Shown here one piece after another: positions 47,219 to 55,375 of a stretch of 64,000 nucleotides of DNA. The first letter of the stretch is position 1. Each line of letters begins with the position of its first letter. The notes beneath the pieces were generated by a model. That model saw nothing but the letters and a program-made list of their open reading frames with translations. It was not told where the DNA came from and searched no databases. A program made the translations under genes and the position numbers. This DNA is from a bacterium (GTDB lineage: Bacteria; Verrucomicrobiota; Kiritimatiellia; CAIKKV01; CAITUY01): contig JBAXWB010000023.1 of the NCBI GenBank assembly GCA_037128595.1, positions 22,459 to 86,458 on the forward strand, in the 5' to 3' direction.

Positions 47219-47295
47219 CGGGCCGTAGCGCAGACTGGTAGCGCGTTTGCTTGGGGTGCAAAAGGTCAGGAGTTCAAATCTCCTCGGCCCGACCA
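47219..47295 (+). tRNA. tRNA-Pro(GGG)
   Basis: The acceptor stem CGGGCCG pairs with CGGCCCG, followed by A73 and an encoded CCA (47293-47295). The anticodon arm is TTTGC-TTGGGGT-GCAAA, anticodon GGG. The T-arm AGGAGTTCAAATCTCCT is standard. It is 25 bases after the isomerase stop codon. Confidence 0.96.
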
Positions 47296-47300
47296 TTTTA

Positions 47301-47346
47301 AACCTCATTCTGACACTGATTCCATTGGTCGGAGTGAGGTTTTTTC
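47301..47346 (+). terminator. Rho-independent terminator after tRNA-Pro
   Basis: AACCTCATTC pairs with GGAGTGAGGTT (one G-T pair) across an 18-base loop and runs into TTTTTTC, directly after the tRNA 3' end. Confidence 0.8.
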
Positions 47347-47459
47347 TTTAATGATGAGTATACGTAGCTGCAAGGCATTCCAAGACCTCCTGTTGGCGGA
47401 GGGGCATCGTGATATGCATCGATGATCGATCGGGCCTCCAGATGCCCTGTGTGGGGTGT

Positions 47460-47567
47460 AGCAGGCCTTGAGATAGTATCCTCCCCAGCCATCAATCCAG
47501 ACTTCACCCGTGGGGACGAACTCATAGACGTGGTCGTGACCGCCAGCCGTAAAATCGATAGGGATCA
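47460..47567 (-). pseudogene. Possible remnant of a small conserved gene
   Basis: A minus-strand frame immediately following the PHA-type gene reads IPIDFTAGGHDHVYEF, then VPTGEVWIDGWGGYY, which has the look of a conserved small-protein family. It has no start codon and loses coherence after about 35 codons. Family recognition is from memory and uncertain. Confidence 0.3.
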
Positions 47568-47867
47568 GGCAAGTAGTTCGGCGGCGTGCTTTTTGATCAT
47601 TGATTCAAGTTGGCCCTTGAAAAGCATTGCCGCAAGGGGAAGGCTTCCGGTAATCACAACCTGTGCGGGTTCTATTGCCAGCGTGCCGGAAACCTGGAAT
47701 CCCATAACCGAGCAATCGAATTTACCTGTATGGTTATTCCAGTCCTCTTTGAGATGGCTGATCTTGTCGCCGTGTTCCGCCTTCAGGTCGTTGAGCAGGC
47801 GCCGGATACGCTGGGCGGCTTCAGCCGGAGGAAGGCGATGAGGGATGGTGATGTTGAGTTTAGGCAT
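47565..47867 (-). CDS. Polyhydroxyalkanoic-acid-system-type small protein
   Basis: A 100-residue protein from ATG 47867 (MPKLNITIPHRLPPAEAAQRI). Its later segments ISHLKEDWNNHTGKFDCSVMGFQVSGTLAI and VVITGSLPLAAMLFKGQLESMIKKHA match the pattern of the polyhydroxyalkanoic acid granule-region family (PHA_gran_rgn). No PHA synthase is nearby, and in PVC bacteria the family occurs without obvious PHA genes, so its role is open. Its first 15 codons lie within a 351-bp direct repeat. Confidence 0.75.
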   Translation of the reverse strand: MPKLNITIPHRLPPAEAAQRIRRLLNDLKAEHGDKISHLKEDWNNHTGKFDCSVMGFQVSGTLAIEPAQVVITGSLPLAAMLFKGQLESMIKKHAAELLA

Positions 47868-48172
47868 ATTATTAGTCGCCTTAAACAAGATCGCAGGCAT
47901 CCGGCGGCATCCAGTGGGCATCGCGGCCATCCCATTTCACGTTGCAGCCGATGGGGTTGGTCAAGGGAACGCGCAAGGGGCGGTCGGCGAGATGGTCTTC
48001 AAGCGCATTAGCCAGATCGTTAACCTTCATCTTCGAGGTATCGCGGGGACTGTCAATGCCTCGTCCGGAATAGACCAGTTTGCGGCCGCTATCAAACACA
48101 TAGAAGTGTGGGGTCCGTAAAGCTCCATAGGCGAGGGCCACCGATTGGCTCTCATCATGAAGGTAAACCCAT
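47822..48172. repeat. 351-bp direct repeat, copy 1 (intact genes)
   Basis: This stretch recurs at 51115-51465 at a constant offset of 3293 bases with a single mismatch near 48148. It covers the start of the PHA-type gene, the 13-base gap and the C-terminal 97 codons of the thioredoxin-like gene. Confidence 0.95.
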
Positions 48173-48462
48173 GGAAATTGATGCTGATTCATCCGCTCGA
48201 CCATATGTTCAAATGAATCCTCAGGATAGGTGTTGCGGCTGTTCGAATTGATGCCGACGAAGCGTACCCCCCTCTGGGCGAATCGTTCGGCCGTCTGGCG
48301 GGTGATCTCGTCGGAACCCACCACGTAAGGGCAGTGGTTGCAGGTGAAAAATATCACCAGGACCTTGGCCTGTTTGAAGTCTGACAAGGTATAGGTATGC
48401 CCGTCCGTGGCAGGGAGTTTGAATGCCGGTGCCGTTGATCCAAGTTTTAGTGTGAATGCCAT
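47881..48462 (-). CDS. Thioredoxin-family (AhpC/TSA-type) protein
   Basis: A 193-residue protein without a clear signal peptide. The opening [23 protein letters not shown] is the redoxin signature. [10 protein letters not shown] holds a CxxC active site (Cys-Asn-His-Cys), followed by [19 protein letters not shown] and [21 protein letters not shown]. The CNHCP variant marks a common redoxin subfamily of unknown substrate. It is 13 bases upstream of the PHA-type gene and probably co-transcribed. Its 3' half is duplicated at 51174-51465. Confidence 0.9.
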   Translation of the reverse strand: MAFTLKLGSTAPAFKLPATDGHTYTLSDFKQAKVLVIFFTCNHCPYVVGSDEITRQTAERFAQRGVRFVGINSNSRNTYPEDSFEHMVERMNQHQFPWVYLHDESQSVALAYGALRTPHFYVFDSGRKLVYSGRGIDSPRDTSKMKVNDLANALEDHLADRPLRVPLTNPIGCNVKWDGRDAHWMPPDACDLV

Positions 48463-48485
48463 GGTTATCTCCTGCGCGGTGATTG

Positions 48486-48701
48486 TTACCGCTTGCCTTT
48501 CGTGGTGCCTTTTTTGTCCTTATTTTCACTCTGGGGGATCGGATACAGATAGGCCGCCACTTGCGCCGCGGTGGTCGTGGTTGTGCCGTAGGTTGGCCTG
48601 ATATAGGTCGGACTCTTGCCAGGCTCCTGAACGGTCTAGGACTGTGCGTAAACGGCTGATGCGTAGATGGCGCTGAATAGAATTATGACGATAGATTTCA
48701 A
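48486..48701 (-). pseudogene. Small secreted protein gene interrupted by an amber codon
   Basis: AGGAGG is followed 6 bases later by TTG at 48701. The frame then gives a signal peptide (MKSIVIILFSAIYASAVYAQS), hits TAG at 48638-48636, and continues in the same frame for 49 further codons (TVQEPGKSPTYIRP...KGTTKGKR) to TAA at 48488-48486. The strong ribosome site and uninterrupted downstream frame suggest a recent nonsense mutation at codon 22, just past the cleavage site. A sequencing error is possible. Confidence 0.55.
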
Positions 48702-48763
48702 CGCACTCCTCCTGTCTGTGCATTATGATCTTTTGGGGTGGGGTGCGCCATCATAAATCGAAT

Positions 48764-48886
48764 TCATTCACTTGCTTCCGGAAAAGAAGTTGCAGGCGCA
48801 ACAGGCGGCTGCTGCCGAAGATGCCAGCCAATCAGATTGGCCAGCACCATCGTTTGAGTGATTGTTTTATGAGTCAGTATCTTCAT
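48764..48886 (-). CDS. Possible 40-residue ORF
   Basis: ATG at 48886 opens MKILTHKTITQTMVLANLIG and ends at 48764. There is a weak hydrophobic stretch and no convincing ribosome site. It is in line with the lipoprotein gene upstream, but support is poor. Confidence 0.2.
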   Translation of the reverse strand: MKILTHKTITQTMVLANLIGWHLRQQPPVAPATSFPEASE

Positions 48887-48922
48887 GGTTGCTTACGGGA
48901 AAATAATGGGCGCCAGCGTAGG

Positions 48923-49219
48923 TTAGTCCTTGCATGACTTGTATTTCAGGAGCTTGCCATCCTCGGCCACTTTGACTTCGCTGCACTTTCCGTTTGTCCC
49001 CTTGATCTTGGCTTCATAGATGATGCCGTTCTTCGTTGTTTCTTTCTCGATCTTGCCGGCCACAGTACCACCATACTGGTGAGCCTGGATCGTGGACTGA
49101 ACCACCGTTGGCACATCAGTCCAGGTTACATTTACTTCCTTGTGACACATCGTGCGGCATCCCATTGCAAACGTTCCCGCCAAGACGACCAATCCTAATC
49201 CATACATTGACTTGTTCAT
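48923..49219 (-). CDS. Small lipoprotein, PepSY-like
   Basis: A 98-residue protein. ATG 49219 is chosen over ATG 49225 because AAAGGAG is then 8 bases away rather than 2. The signal ends in a lipobox (GTFAMGC). The mature part has TDVPTVVQSTIQAHQYGG, GIIYEAKIKGTNGK and EVKVAEDGKLLKYK, the pattern of PepSY-like or YpeB-type modules (putative protease inhibitor). A Deg-type protease is transcribed divergently next to it, which may be relevant. Confidence 0.75.
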   Translation of the reverse strand: MNKSMYGLGLVVLAGTFAMGCRTMCHKEVNVTWTDVPTVVQSTIQAHQYGGTVAGKIEKETTKNGIIYEAKIKGTNGKCSEVKVAEDGKLLKYKSCKD

Positions 49220-49499
49220 TTTCATTTCTCCTTTACTGGTTTGTTCTTGGCAGGGTAGGCCGGGGCCTCCATCAGCTCAATGGGGAGAAACCCTACATGG
49301 CAACGCAGGGATCTTGGGAGCTGATGCTTTATTTTCAGCAGGCTCCCGCGGCGGGTATACTCTCCGTCTAATAGGGTGTTGTTCATTGTAGCCTATCTAT
49401 GTTTGGGTAATAGCTGCGGAAAAGAAGAGGCGTAAGCCTCGCCTAATTGATATAACCAGATATGAGTAAGTATCAGGGATTGGGTGGGAACGCCCAGGA

Positions 49500-51020
49500 A
49501 TGGAGATGTCTTGGATGATTTCTAAACATGTTCGTTACGTTACCATGATGGTGGCATTATTCGCCCGGGGGGTGATGGGCGCTACGGGCTCTACCCCTTT
49601 GATCAATGACGCGATCGTTAAAATATATACTGAAGCAAGTATTCCTGATTACGGGAACCCATGGAATGCGGGTAACCCCAGTTCTTTCACGGGGTCGGGT
49701 TGTATCATCAAGGGACGCAAGATCCTTACAAATGCCCACGTCATCAGTGATGGAACCTTTATCCAGGTGCGCCGTTATGGTCAATCGAGACGATACGAAG
49801 CTCGTGTCGAGAATGTCTCGCATGACGCCGACCTGGCTTTGTTGACCGTGGAAGATCCCGATTTTTTTACTGGTTCCACAAGTCTGGAGCTTGATGATCT
49901 TCCTGCCGTTCAGCAAGAGGTGTCGGTATACGGGTTTCCATTGGGAGGAGACACGATGAGCATAACCAAAGGGGTTGTCTCGCGTGTGGAGCATCAGGTG
50001 TACCCCCATAGTGGGTTGTCGTTGCTGGCGGTGCAGATCGACGCCCCTATCAATCCCGGAAACAGCGGCGGCCCGGCGATAGTGGATGGGCGGATTGCAG
50101 GGGTGGCGATGATGGCATACGACAATAAAGACGCCAACAGCATTGGTTACATAGTGCCAACGGCAGTGATCCGCCATTTCTTTGATGACATCGCCGATGG
50201 ACGGCAAAATGGCTTTCCCTCAACGGGTCTCATTATGCAAAATATGGAGAATCCAGCCATGAAGCACAGTTACGGGATCGCGGACAGGCAGGAAGGGGTG
50301 CTCGTCTCCAAGGTTATTCGAGGGGGATCTGCTGAGGGGTTCCTGAAGGCAGGGGATGTGGTGACCGCCTTGGACGATGTGCCGGTCGCCGGTGATGGGA
50401 CCGTGGATCTGCGCAAGGATGAACGCACTTCCTGCGATCTGATCGTTCAGAAGCATCAGGTGGGTGAGAAACTGAAGATTGATTATGTGCGCGATGGAAA
50501 GCCTCATAACTGCATGATTACCTTATCCAGCCGAATGGCTGACGATCTGCTGGTGCCGCTTGAACGGTATGATGTGATGCCGACCTATTATATCTTTGGC
50601 GGTTTAGTTTTCTGTCCGCTCACAACCGACTATGTCAAAGCATGGGGTGAAAACTGGCCGAAGGAGGCCCCTCCGTATTTTTTAACGTTGTTGTCGGCCA
50701 ACATGAAATCGGACTCTATGGATGAAGTAGTAATCCTGACGAGGGTATTGGCGGGGAACATCAATCAGGGGTATCAGGACTTAGTCAACTTGCCGATCAA
50801 AAAAGTTAATGGGCATGATCTAGGCAACCTGCGGGAATTAATCACGCGGATTGAAAGTTCAAAGGAGCCATTCGTAACGCTTGAAGCGACAACGGGCCAG
50901 AGGATTGTGTTGGGTCGGGAGCGGTGCCTGGCTGAGCAGCAGGCTATCCTGAAAACCTATCAGATCTCACACGACCGATCGGTGGATCTGTTGACGCCCG
51001 TGATGACGACGGCGAAATGA
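49500..51020 (+). CDS. Secreted Deg/HtrA-type serine protease with PDZ domain
   Basis: A 506-residue protein. Three in-frame ATGs (49500, 49506, 49515) are possible; 49506 and 49515 have better ribosome-site spacing, and all give a signal peptide ending near RGVMGA. The trypsin-like triad is present: His80 (TNAHV), Asp111 (HDADLALL) and Ser189 (NPGNSGGP). A PDZ domain follows (about 275-345, GVLVSKVIRGGSAEGFLKAGDVVTALDDVPV), then a C-terminal segment like the second PDZ of plant-type Deg proteases. It degrades misfolded exported proteins. The 274-base gap upstream shows only a small hairpin at 49427-49440. Confidence 0.93.
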   Translation: MEMSWMISKHVRYVTMMVALFARGVMGATGSTPLINDAIVKIYTEASIPDYGNPWNAGNPSSFTGSGCIIKGRKILTNAHVISDGTFIQVRRYGQSRRYEARVENVSHDADLALLTVEDPDFFTGSTSLELDDLPAVQQEVSVYGFPLGGDTMSITKGVVSRVEHQVYPHSGLSLLAVQIDAPINPGNSGGPAIVDGRIAGVAMMAYDNKDANSIGYIVPTAVIRHFFDDIADGRQNGFPSTGLIMQNMENPAMKHSYGIADRQEGVLVSKVIRGGSAEGFLKAGDVVTALDDVPVAGDGTVDLRKDERTSCDLIVQKHQVGEKLKIDYVRDGKPHNCMITLSSRMADDLLVPLERYDVMPTYYIFGGLVFCPLTTDYVKAWGENWPKEAPPYFLTLLSANMKSDSMDEVVILTRVLAGNINQGYQDLVNLPIKKVNGHDLGNLRELITRIESSKEPFVTLEATTGQRIVLGRERCLAEQQAILKTYQISHDRSVDLLTPVMTTAK

Positions 51021-51114
51021 ACGGTTGGATTTGTGTATGTCCGGCGAGCCTCTCATTTTGCCGGCATTGATCACCCTTTTGTATGTCTTCTGCTACGGGT
51101 GTTGGGGCTCCGGA

Positions 51115-51465
51115 CAGCCGGAGGAAGGCGATGAGGGATGGTGATGTTGAGTTTAGGCATATTATTAGTCGCCTTAAACAAGATCGCAGGCATCCGGCGG
51201 CATCCAGTGGGCATCGCGGCCATCCCATTTCACGTTGCAGCCGATGGGGTTGGTCAAGGGAACGCGCAAGGGGCGGTCGGCGAGATGGTCTTCAAGCGCA
51301 TTAGCCAGATCGTTAACCTTCATCTTCGAGGTATCGCGGGGACTGTCAATGCCTCGTCCGGAATAGACCAGTTTGCGGCCGCTATCAAACACATAGAAGT
51401 GTGGGGTCCGTAAAGCTCCATAGGCGAGGGCCACCGATTGACTCTCATCATGAAGGTAAACCCAT
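51115..51465. repeat. 351-bp direct repeat, copy 2 (truncated genes)
   Basis: A near-identical copy of 47822-48172 (one mismatch). The PHA-type start is present at 51160, but the frame leaves homology after 15 codons and stops by codon 30. The thioredoxin part is cut at 51465. Confidence 0.95.
51174..51465 (-). pseudogene. Duplicated C-terminal fragment of the thioredoxin-family gene
   Basis: It encodes the last 97 residues ([16 protein letters not shown] to DACDLV) of the protein at 47881-48462 but lacks the redox-active CxxC half. An artificial frame continues upstream to ATG 51629 through unrelated sequence. Within the 609-base gap 51021-51629 only this fragment, the PHA-type stub and a stem-loop are seen. 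Confidence 0.9.
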
Positions 51466-51582
51466 AGCGGTATAATCATGGTGTGGGGAAATGGGAAACA
51501 GCCAAGTCGTGAGTCGGCTTGAGATTCACGAGTGGTCTTTCCCTCCGGCTGATCCCTGAGTGCGAGTAGAATTCCCCGAGAG

Positions 51583-51627
51583 GACGGAGCGGTATCAGGT
51601 AGGCAAATCACAGATACCGCTCCCGTC
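51583..51627 (-). terminator. Strong stem-loop at the end of recD2
   Basis: GACGGAGCGGTATC (51583-51596) pairs with GATACCGCTCCCGTC (51613-51627) with one bulged base, 3 bases beyond the RecD2 stop codon. There is no following U-run on the minus strand, so it may stabilise the mRNA or terminate weakly. Confidence 0.5.
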
Positions 51628-51629
51628 AT

Positions 51630-53924
51630 TTAATCAACTGCTTTCAGCCGCGCCAATAAACCCGAAAACCGCTGTTCCGTTTGGTTGTTCCTGACCGCAA
51701 GTGAAAGCGCCTTGGGTTGCCCGATAAGCACCACGAGCTTTTTGCCCCGCGTGATGCCGGTGTAAACGAGATTCCGCTGGAGCAGCAGGTAGTGTTGCGT
51801 GGCCAGGGGGATGACCACCACGGGAAACTCGCTGCCTTGCGACTTGTGGATGGTGATGGCGTAGGCCAGTGCGATTTCATCCAGTTCCCCGAAATCATAA
51901 ACGATCTCGCGCTGGTCGAATCTGATCAGAACCTCCCGTTCCACCGGATCGATTTTAAGGATTTGGCCGATGTCCCCGTTGAAGGCATCCTTGTCGTAGT
52001 TGTTCTCCGTCTGAATCACTTTGTCGCGGATCCGGAACGTCCAGCCGAACTTCTCCACCATCGGCTCATCCGGCCGGGGGGGATTCAGCTCGGCCTGCAA
52101 TCGCAGGTTCAGTTCGCGTATTCCCAGGGAACCGCGGTTCATCGGGCAGAGTACCTGGATGTCCTGGATGGCGTTGAGCTTGGACTTGGCCGGGATGCGG
52201 GTCTTGATCATCTCAACCAGCGTGTTCGCGATGGCCACCGGCTCATCCCGGTCGATGAAATAGAAGTCAGACTCGGTGTTCTTGGCGGCCAGCTCAGGCA
52301 TCGCGCCTTCGTTAATCCGGTGGGCGGTGGTGATGATCTGGCTATTGGCGGCCTGCCGGAAGACTTCAGTCAACCGCACCACCGGTACCACGCCGCTGTC
52401 GATGAGGTTTTTAAGGACCATGCCGGGCCCCACCGAGGGCAACTGATCCACGTCGCCCACCAGCAACAGGCTGGCGTTCATGGGTAAGGCACGGAGCAGA
52501 TGGTTCATCAACGGCACATCCACCATCGAGGTTTCGTCCACTACCAGGAGGTCGCATGACAGCGGGTTGGCCTCATTGCGCAAAAAGGAGCTCGTGCCGG
52601 GCTTCACTTCGAGCAGCCGGTGAATGGTCTTGGCCTCAAGGCCGGTCGTCTCCGCGAGGCGCTTGGCGGCCCGGCCCGTCGGGGCGCACAGGGCACAGCG
52701 TACTTTTTTGGCCCTCAGTATCAGCAGGATGGCGTTGACTAAGGTGGTTTTCCCGACGCCGGGTCCGCCCGTAATGATGAGTGCCCGGGTGGTGAGCGCC
52801 TGCTTCAGTGCTTCCCGCTGGCTGGGGGCCAGATCCTTCCCGGTTTTCTGCTGGCACCACTCCACGGCTTTCTCAAAGTCAATGGCAGGGTACTGGGCCG
52901 GTGAGGCGCACAACCCTCTGATCCGGGCTGCGATCCCTTCTTCGGCCCGGTTTAAGGCCGGCAGGAATATGAGCTCCTGATGGTCGATGGTCTCTTTAAC
53001 CAGATCTTTTTCGGCCAGCGTCCGGTCCAGGGCGGTATCGACAATTTTGGCATCCACCATGAGGAGCTTGCCGGCTTCATCCTTCATAAATTCCATGGGT
53101 AAGGCGCAGTGACCATTGCCGGTCGCCTCCAGCAGGACATGGTTCAGGCCCGCACACGCCCGAATAAGGGAGTCGACGGGGATGCCGACCTTCTGGGCAA
53201 TCTGGTCGGCCGTCTTAAATCCAACCCCGTGGATATCCTTGGCCAGCGAGTAGGGGTTGGCCCGGACCTTCTCGACGGCCTCCTCGCCGTAAGTCTTGTA
53301 GATGCGTACGGCCCGGCTGGTGCTGACGCCATGGCTGTGTAAAAACACCATGATGTTCCGGATCACTTTCTGTTCAGCCCATGCCTCCTTGATGAGCTTG
53401 CGGCGCTTTGGCCCGATCCCGGCAACGTCCTCCAGCATAGCCGAAGTGGTTTCGATGATGGTGAAGATCGATTCGCCGAACTGGCCCACCAGTTTCTTGG
53501 CATATACGGGCCCAATGCCTTTGACCATGCCGCTCCCCAGATACTTCTCGATGCCTTCCCGGGTGGTGGGCGCGGTGCTGGTCAGCATCTCCGCCTTGAA
53601 CTGCTGGCCGAACTCCCGGTCCTGGATCCATTGGCCCTCTGCCGTTACCCATTCGCCGGGGCTGACCGAGGCGAGGGATCCCACGACCGAGACCAGATCA
53701 CGGTGCCCCTTGGCTTTGACTTTGAGCACGGCGAAGCCGGTGTCCTCGTTGTGGAACGTGACGCGCTCAATCAGGCCGGACAGACTTTCGGCAAATGGTT
53801 TTGGAGGCTGTGGTTGCAAGGGGCAGATGGTACGAATCGTGAGAAGCGCGGGCAAGCGTAGATTCAGATGTATCCGGTAAAAGGGCGCATGACAAATTTC
53901 TTCCAAATCGAAATAGTTGAACAC
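51630..53924 (-). CDS. recD2: RecD2-type ATP-dependent DNA helicase
   Basis: Up to 764 residues. Family homology starts near residue 45 (LSGLIERVTFHNEDTGFAVLKVKAKG), so the true start may be downstream of GTG 53924, for example TTG 53819. An OB-type N domain and tandem helix-hairpin-helix segments (GIGPVYAKKLV, VAGIGPKRRKLI, about 130-245) precede the SF1B core. Walker A ITGGPGVGKTTL (about 385-395), Walker B VVDETSMVD (about 461-469), and motif VI AITIHKSQGSEFPVVVI are present. RecD2 is a 5'-3' helicase acting outside RecBCD. No recB or recC is present here, as expected for the RecD2 form. Confidence 0.93.
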   Translation of the reverse strand: MFNYFDLEEICHAPFYRIHLNLRLPALLTIRTICPLQPQPPKPFAESLSGLIERVTFHNEDTGFAVLKVKAKGHRDLVSVVGSLASVSPGEWVTAEGQWIQDREFGQQFKAEMLTSTAPTTREGIEKYLGSGMVKGIGPVYAKKLVGQFGESIFTIIETTSAMLEDVAGIGPKRRKLIKEAWAEQKVIRNIMVFLHSHGVSTSRAVRIYKTYGEEAVEKVRANPYSLAKDIHGVGFKTADQIAQKVGIPVDSLIRACAGLNHVLLEATGNGHCALPMEFMKDEAGKLLMVDAKIVDTALDRTLAEKDLVKETIDHQELIFLPALNRAEEGIAARIRGLCASPAQYPAIDFEKAVEWCQQKTGKDLAPSQREALKQALTTRALIITGGPGVGKTTLVNAILLILRAKKVRCALCAPTGRAAKRLAETTGLEAKTIHRLLEVKPGTSSFLRNEANPLSCDLLVVDETSMVDVPLMNHLLRALPMNASLLLVGDVDQLPSVGPGMVLKNLIDSGVVPVVRLTEVFRQAANSQIITTAHRINEGAMPELAAKNTESDFYFIDRDEPVAIANTLVEMIKTRIPAKSKLNAIQDIQVLCPMNRGSLGIRELNLRLQAELNPPRPDEPMVEKFGWTFRIRDKVIQTENNYDKDAFNGDIGQILKIDPVEREVLIRFDQREIVYDFGELDEIALAYAITIHKSQGSEFPVVVIPLATQHYLLLQRNLVYTGITRGKKLVVLIGQPKALSLAVRNNQTEQRFSGLLARLKAVD

Positions 53925-54232
53925 CCGCTTCGCTCAAGTCGCGAAGATCGCAAAGGGTGAGAACAATGTGGCGTTTATTATGCCCACGGAAAGTTCCATG
54001 GGCATAATAAACGCCCCGACGCCCTTGAGGAATTCAGGGTGCCTCATTCAGCCAGTCCGATACCCCTCTCTTCGCATGCTCTTGCTGTAGGTATATGTGT
54101 CTGAATATATATGTTTGAGCAAAAATAAAGGTTTTTTCGAACATTATCAGAAATTTGTCCTGCGCCCTAATCCATTGAAGGCGAAGTAACACGCTTGACT
54201 CGCCGGGTAAAACTGGTAAGGGATGTGACTCA
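53925..54232. other. 308-base divergent intergenic region
   Basis: It separates recD2 (-) and the URO-D-like gene (+). It holds a GCGAAGATCGCAAAGGG motif (53941-53957), a 46-base near-perfect palindrome (53970-54015) and an AT-rich stretch (54085-54150) likely to hold the + strand promoter. No convincing -35/-10 pair was singled out. Confidence 0.6.
53970..54015. repeat. 46-base near-perfect palindrome
   Basis: Perfect 17-base arms GGCGTTTATTATGCCCA (53970-53986) and its complement (53999-54015) enclose CGGAAAGTTCCA, itself an inner GGAA-AG-TTCC hairpin. One mismatched pair separates the two stems. No T-run follows on either strand and both neighbours are divergent. Confidence 0.9.
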
Positions 54233-55297
54233 ATGAACCTGAGCAACTATTTGCCGATTGATGAGGGAACGACCGCGCATTTTGAAGAGGTTTATGCGCG
54301 GTACCGGCTGTTGCATGATGATCCGGAGAGATGCAGGCCGATGATCATCATCAACACGCCTGTCCAGCTTCCGGTCTGGGAGGAACGCCTCGCTGACCCG
54401 CTGGTGATGCTCCAGGCCGAGTTGGATCTGCTTCGTCCTCACCTGGACATCCGGGATGACCGGGTTCCTACGGTCAGGGTGCAGTTCGGGACGGCTCAGG
54501 TTGCTGCCGCATTCGGCTGTCAAATGGTCATTCCCGGGAACAACCTCCCTGCGGCGGGGAGTCACGTTTTGACTGCGGCGGGAGCGGTGCACGGCTTGAA
54601 GCTGCCTGCACTTGATGCCGGCTGGTATGGAAAGCTGATGGAATGGACTGAGCTCTGGAAAAAACATCTGCCCACCGGAGTACATATTCAACTCCCTGAT
54701 ATCCAGAGCGCGTTCAACTCCGCCCACCTAATCCGCGGGAATGACATCCTGACGGATTTTTATGATTGTCCGGAAGACGTTGATCTGCTTCTCGACAAGG
54801 TCACGGATTTCATGCTGGCCATCACCCAGAGGCTCAAGTCAACGATCGGCGATGATCCCGAGTGGTTTTTTGACTGGGGTGCGATGTGGAAGGGAGCCGC
54901 CCGCATCAGTAATTGCTCCATGCAGATGATCTCGCCCGCCTTGTATCGGGAACACATTTTACCGCGTGATGTGCGTTTCTTTGACACTCTTGGCGGGGGG
55001 CGTATGCATTACTGTGGAATGACGGCGGACGTGATTGACGACTTCATGAAGGTGCCCGCGATCACCGGGCTGGATGTTGATTGCACCCATCATGACTTCT
55101 TTGCGTTGTGTGAGAGGGCTCCGGCTCGACTCGTGCTCATGCCAACCGGGGAATTCGGGGGGAATTCTCCCGAATTAATGCGCTTGCTTCAGGGGGATTG
55201 GCCCTGTAAACGCAACATTGTGATTATGGCCGGCGCCTCATCGGTTGCGGATGGAAGGCGCCTTCTAGAACAACTTAGGGCCTCGATCCCGTATTGA
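54233..55297 (+). CDS. Uroporphyrinogen-decarboxylase (URO-D)-superfamily protein
   Basis: A 354-residue cytoplasmic protein. Barrel features include TVRVQFGTAQVAAAFGC, GVHIQLPDIQSAFNSAHLIRG, and GGGRMHYCGMTADVIDDF with His259 and Cys261, the zinc-type HxC motif used by URO-D-like corrinoid methyltransferases. The haem-type active-site residues of HemE are not evident and no haem genes are near. Such URO-D proteins are expanded in PVC bacteria and are mostly of unknown substrate; methyl transfer or demethylation is plausible. Confidence 0.85.
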   Translation: MNLSNYLPIDEGTTAHFEEVYARYRLLHDDPERCRPMIIINTPVQLPVWEERLADPLVMLQAELDLLRPHLDIRDDRVPTVRVQFGTAQVAAAFGCQMVIPGNNLPAAGSHVLTAAGAVHGLKLPALDAGWYGKLMEWTELWKKHLPTGVHIQLPDIQSAFNSAHLIRGNDILTDFYDCPEDVDLLLDKVTDFMLAITQRLKSTIGDDPEWFFDWGAMWKGAARISNCSMQMISPALYREHILPRDVRFFDTLGGGRMHYCGMTADVIDDFMKVPAITGLDVDCTHHDFFALCERAPARLVLMPTGEFGGNSPELMRLLQGDWPCKRNIVIMAGASSVADGRRLLEQLRASIPY

Positions 55298-55375
55298 TGA
55301 AGAACTAATGACCAGGAATAACTCGTCATTCCATGCGGAGGCAGGCTTGATCGTGCCCCCTGAATGAAAGGACCT

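Noticed and set aside
48636..48638. TAG as a pyrrolysine codon
   Set aside because: The position is just past a signal peptide in an unrelated small protein, with no pyl genes in the window; a nonsense mutation is simpler.
54233..55297. HemE of haem synthesis
   Set aside because: Context lacks haem genes and the sequence has the HYC zinc-type motif rather than typical HemE signatures.
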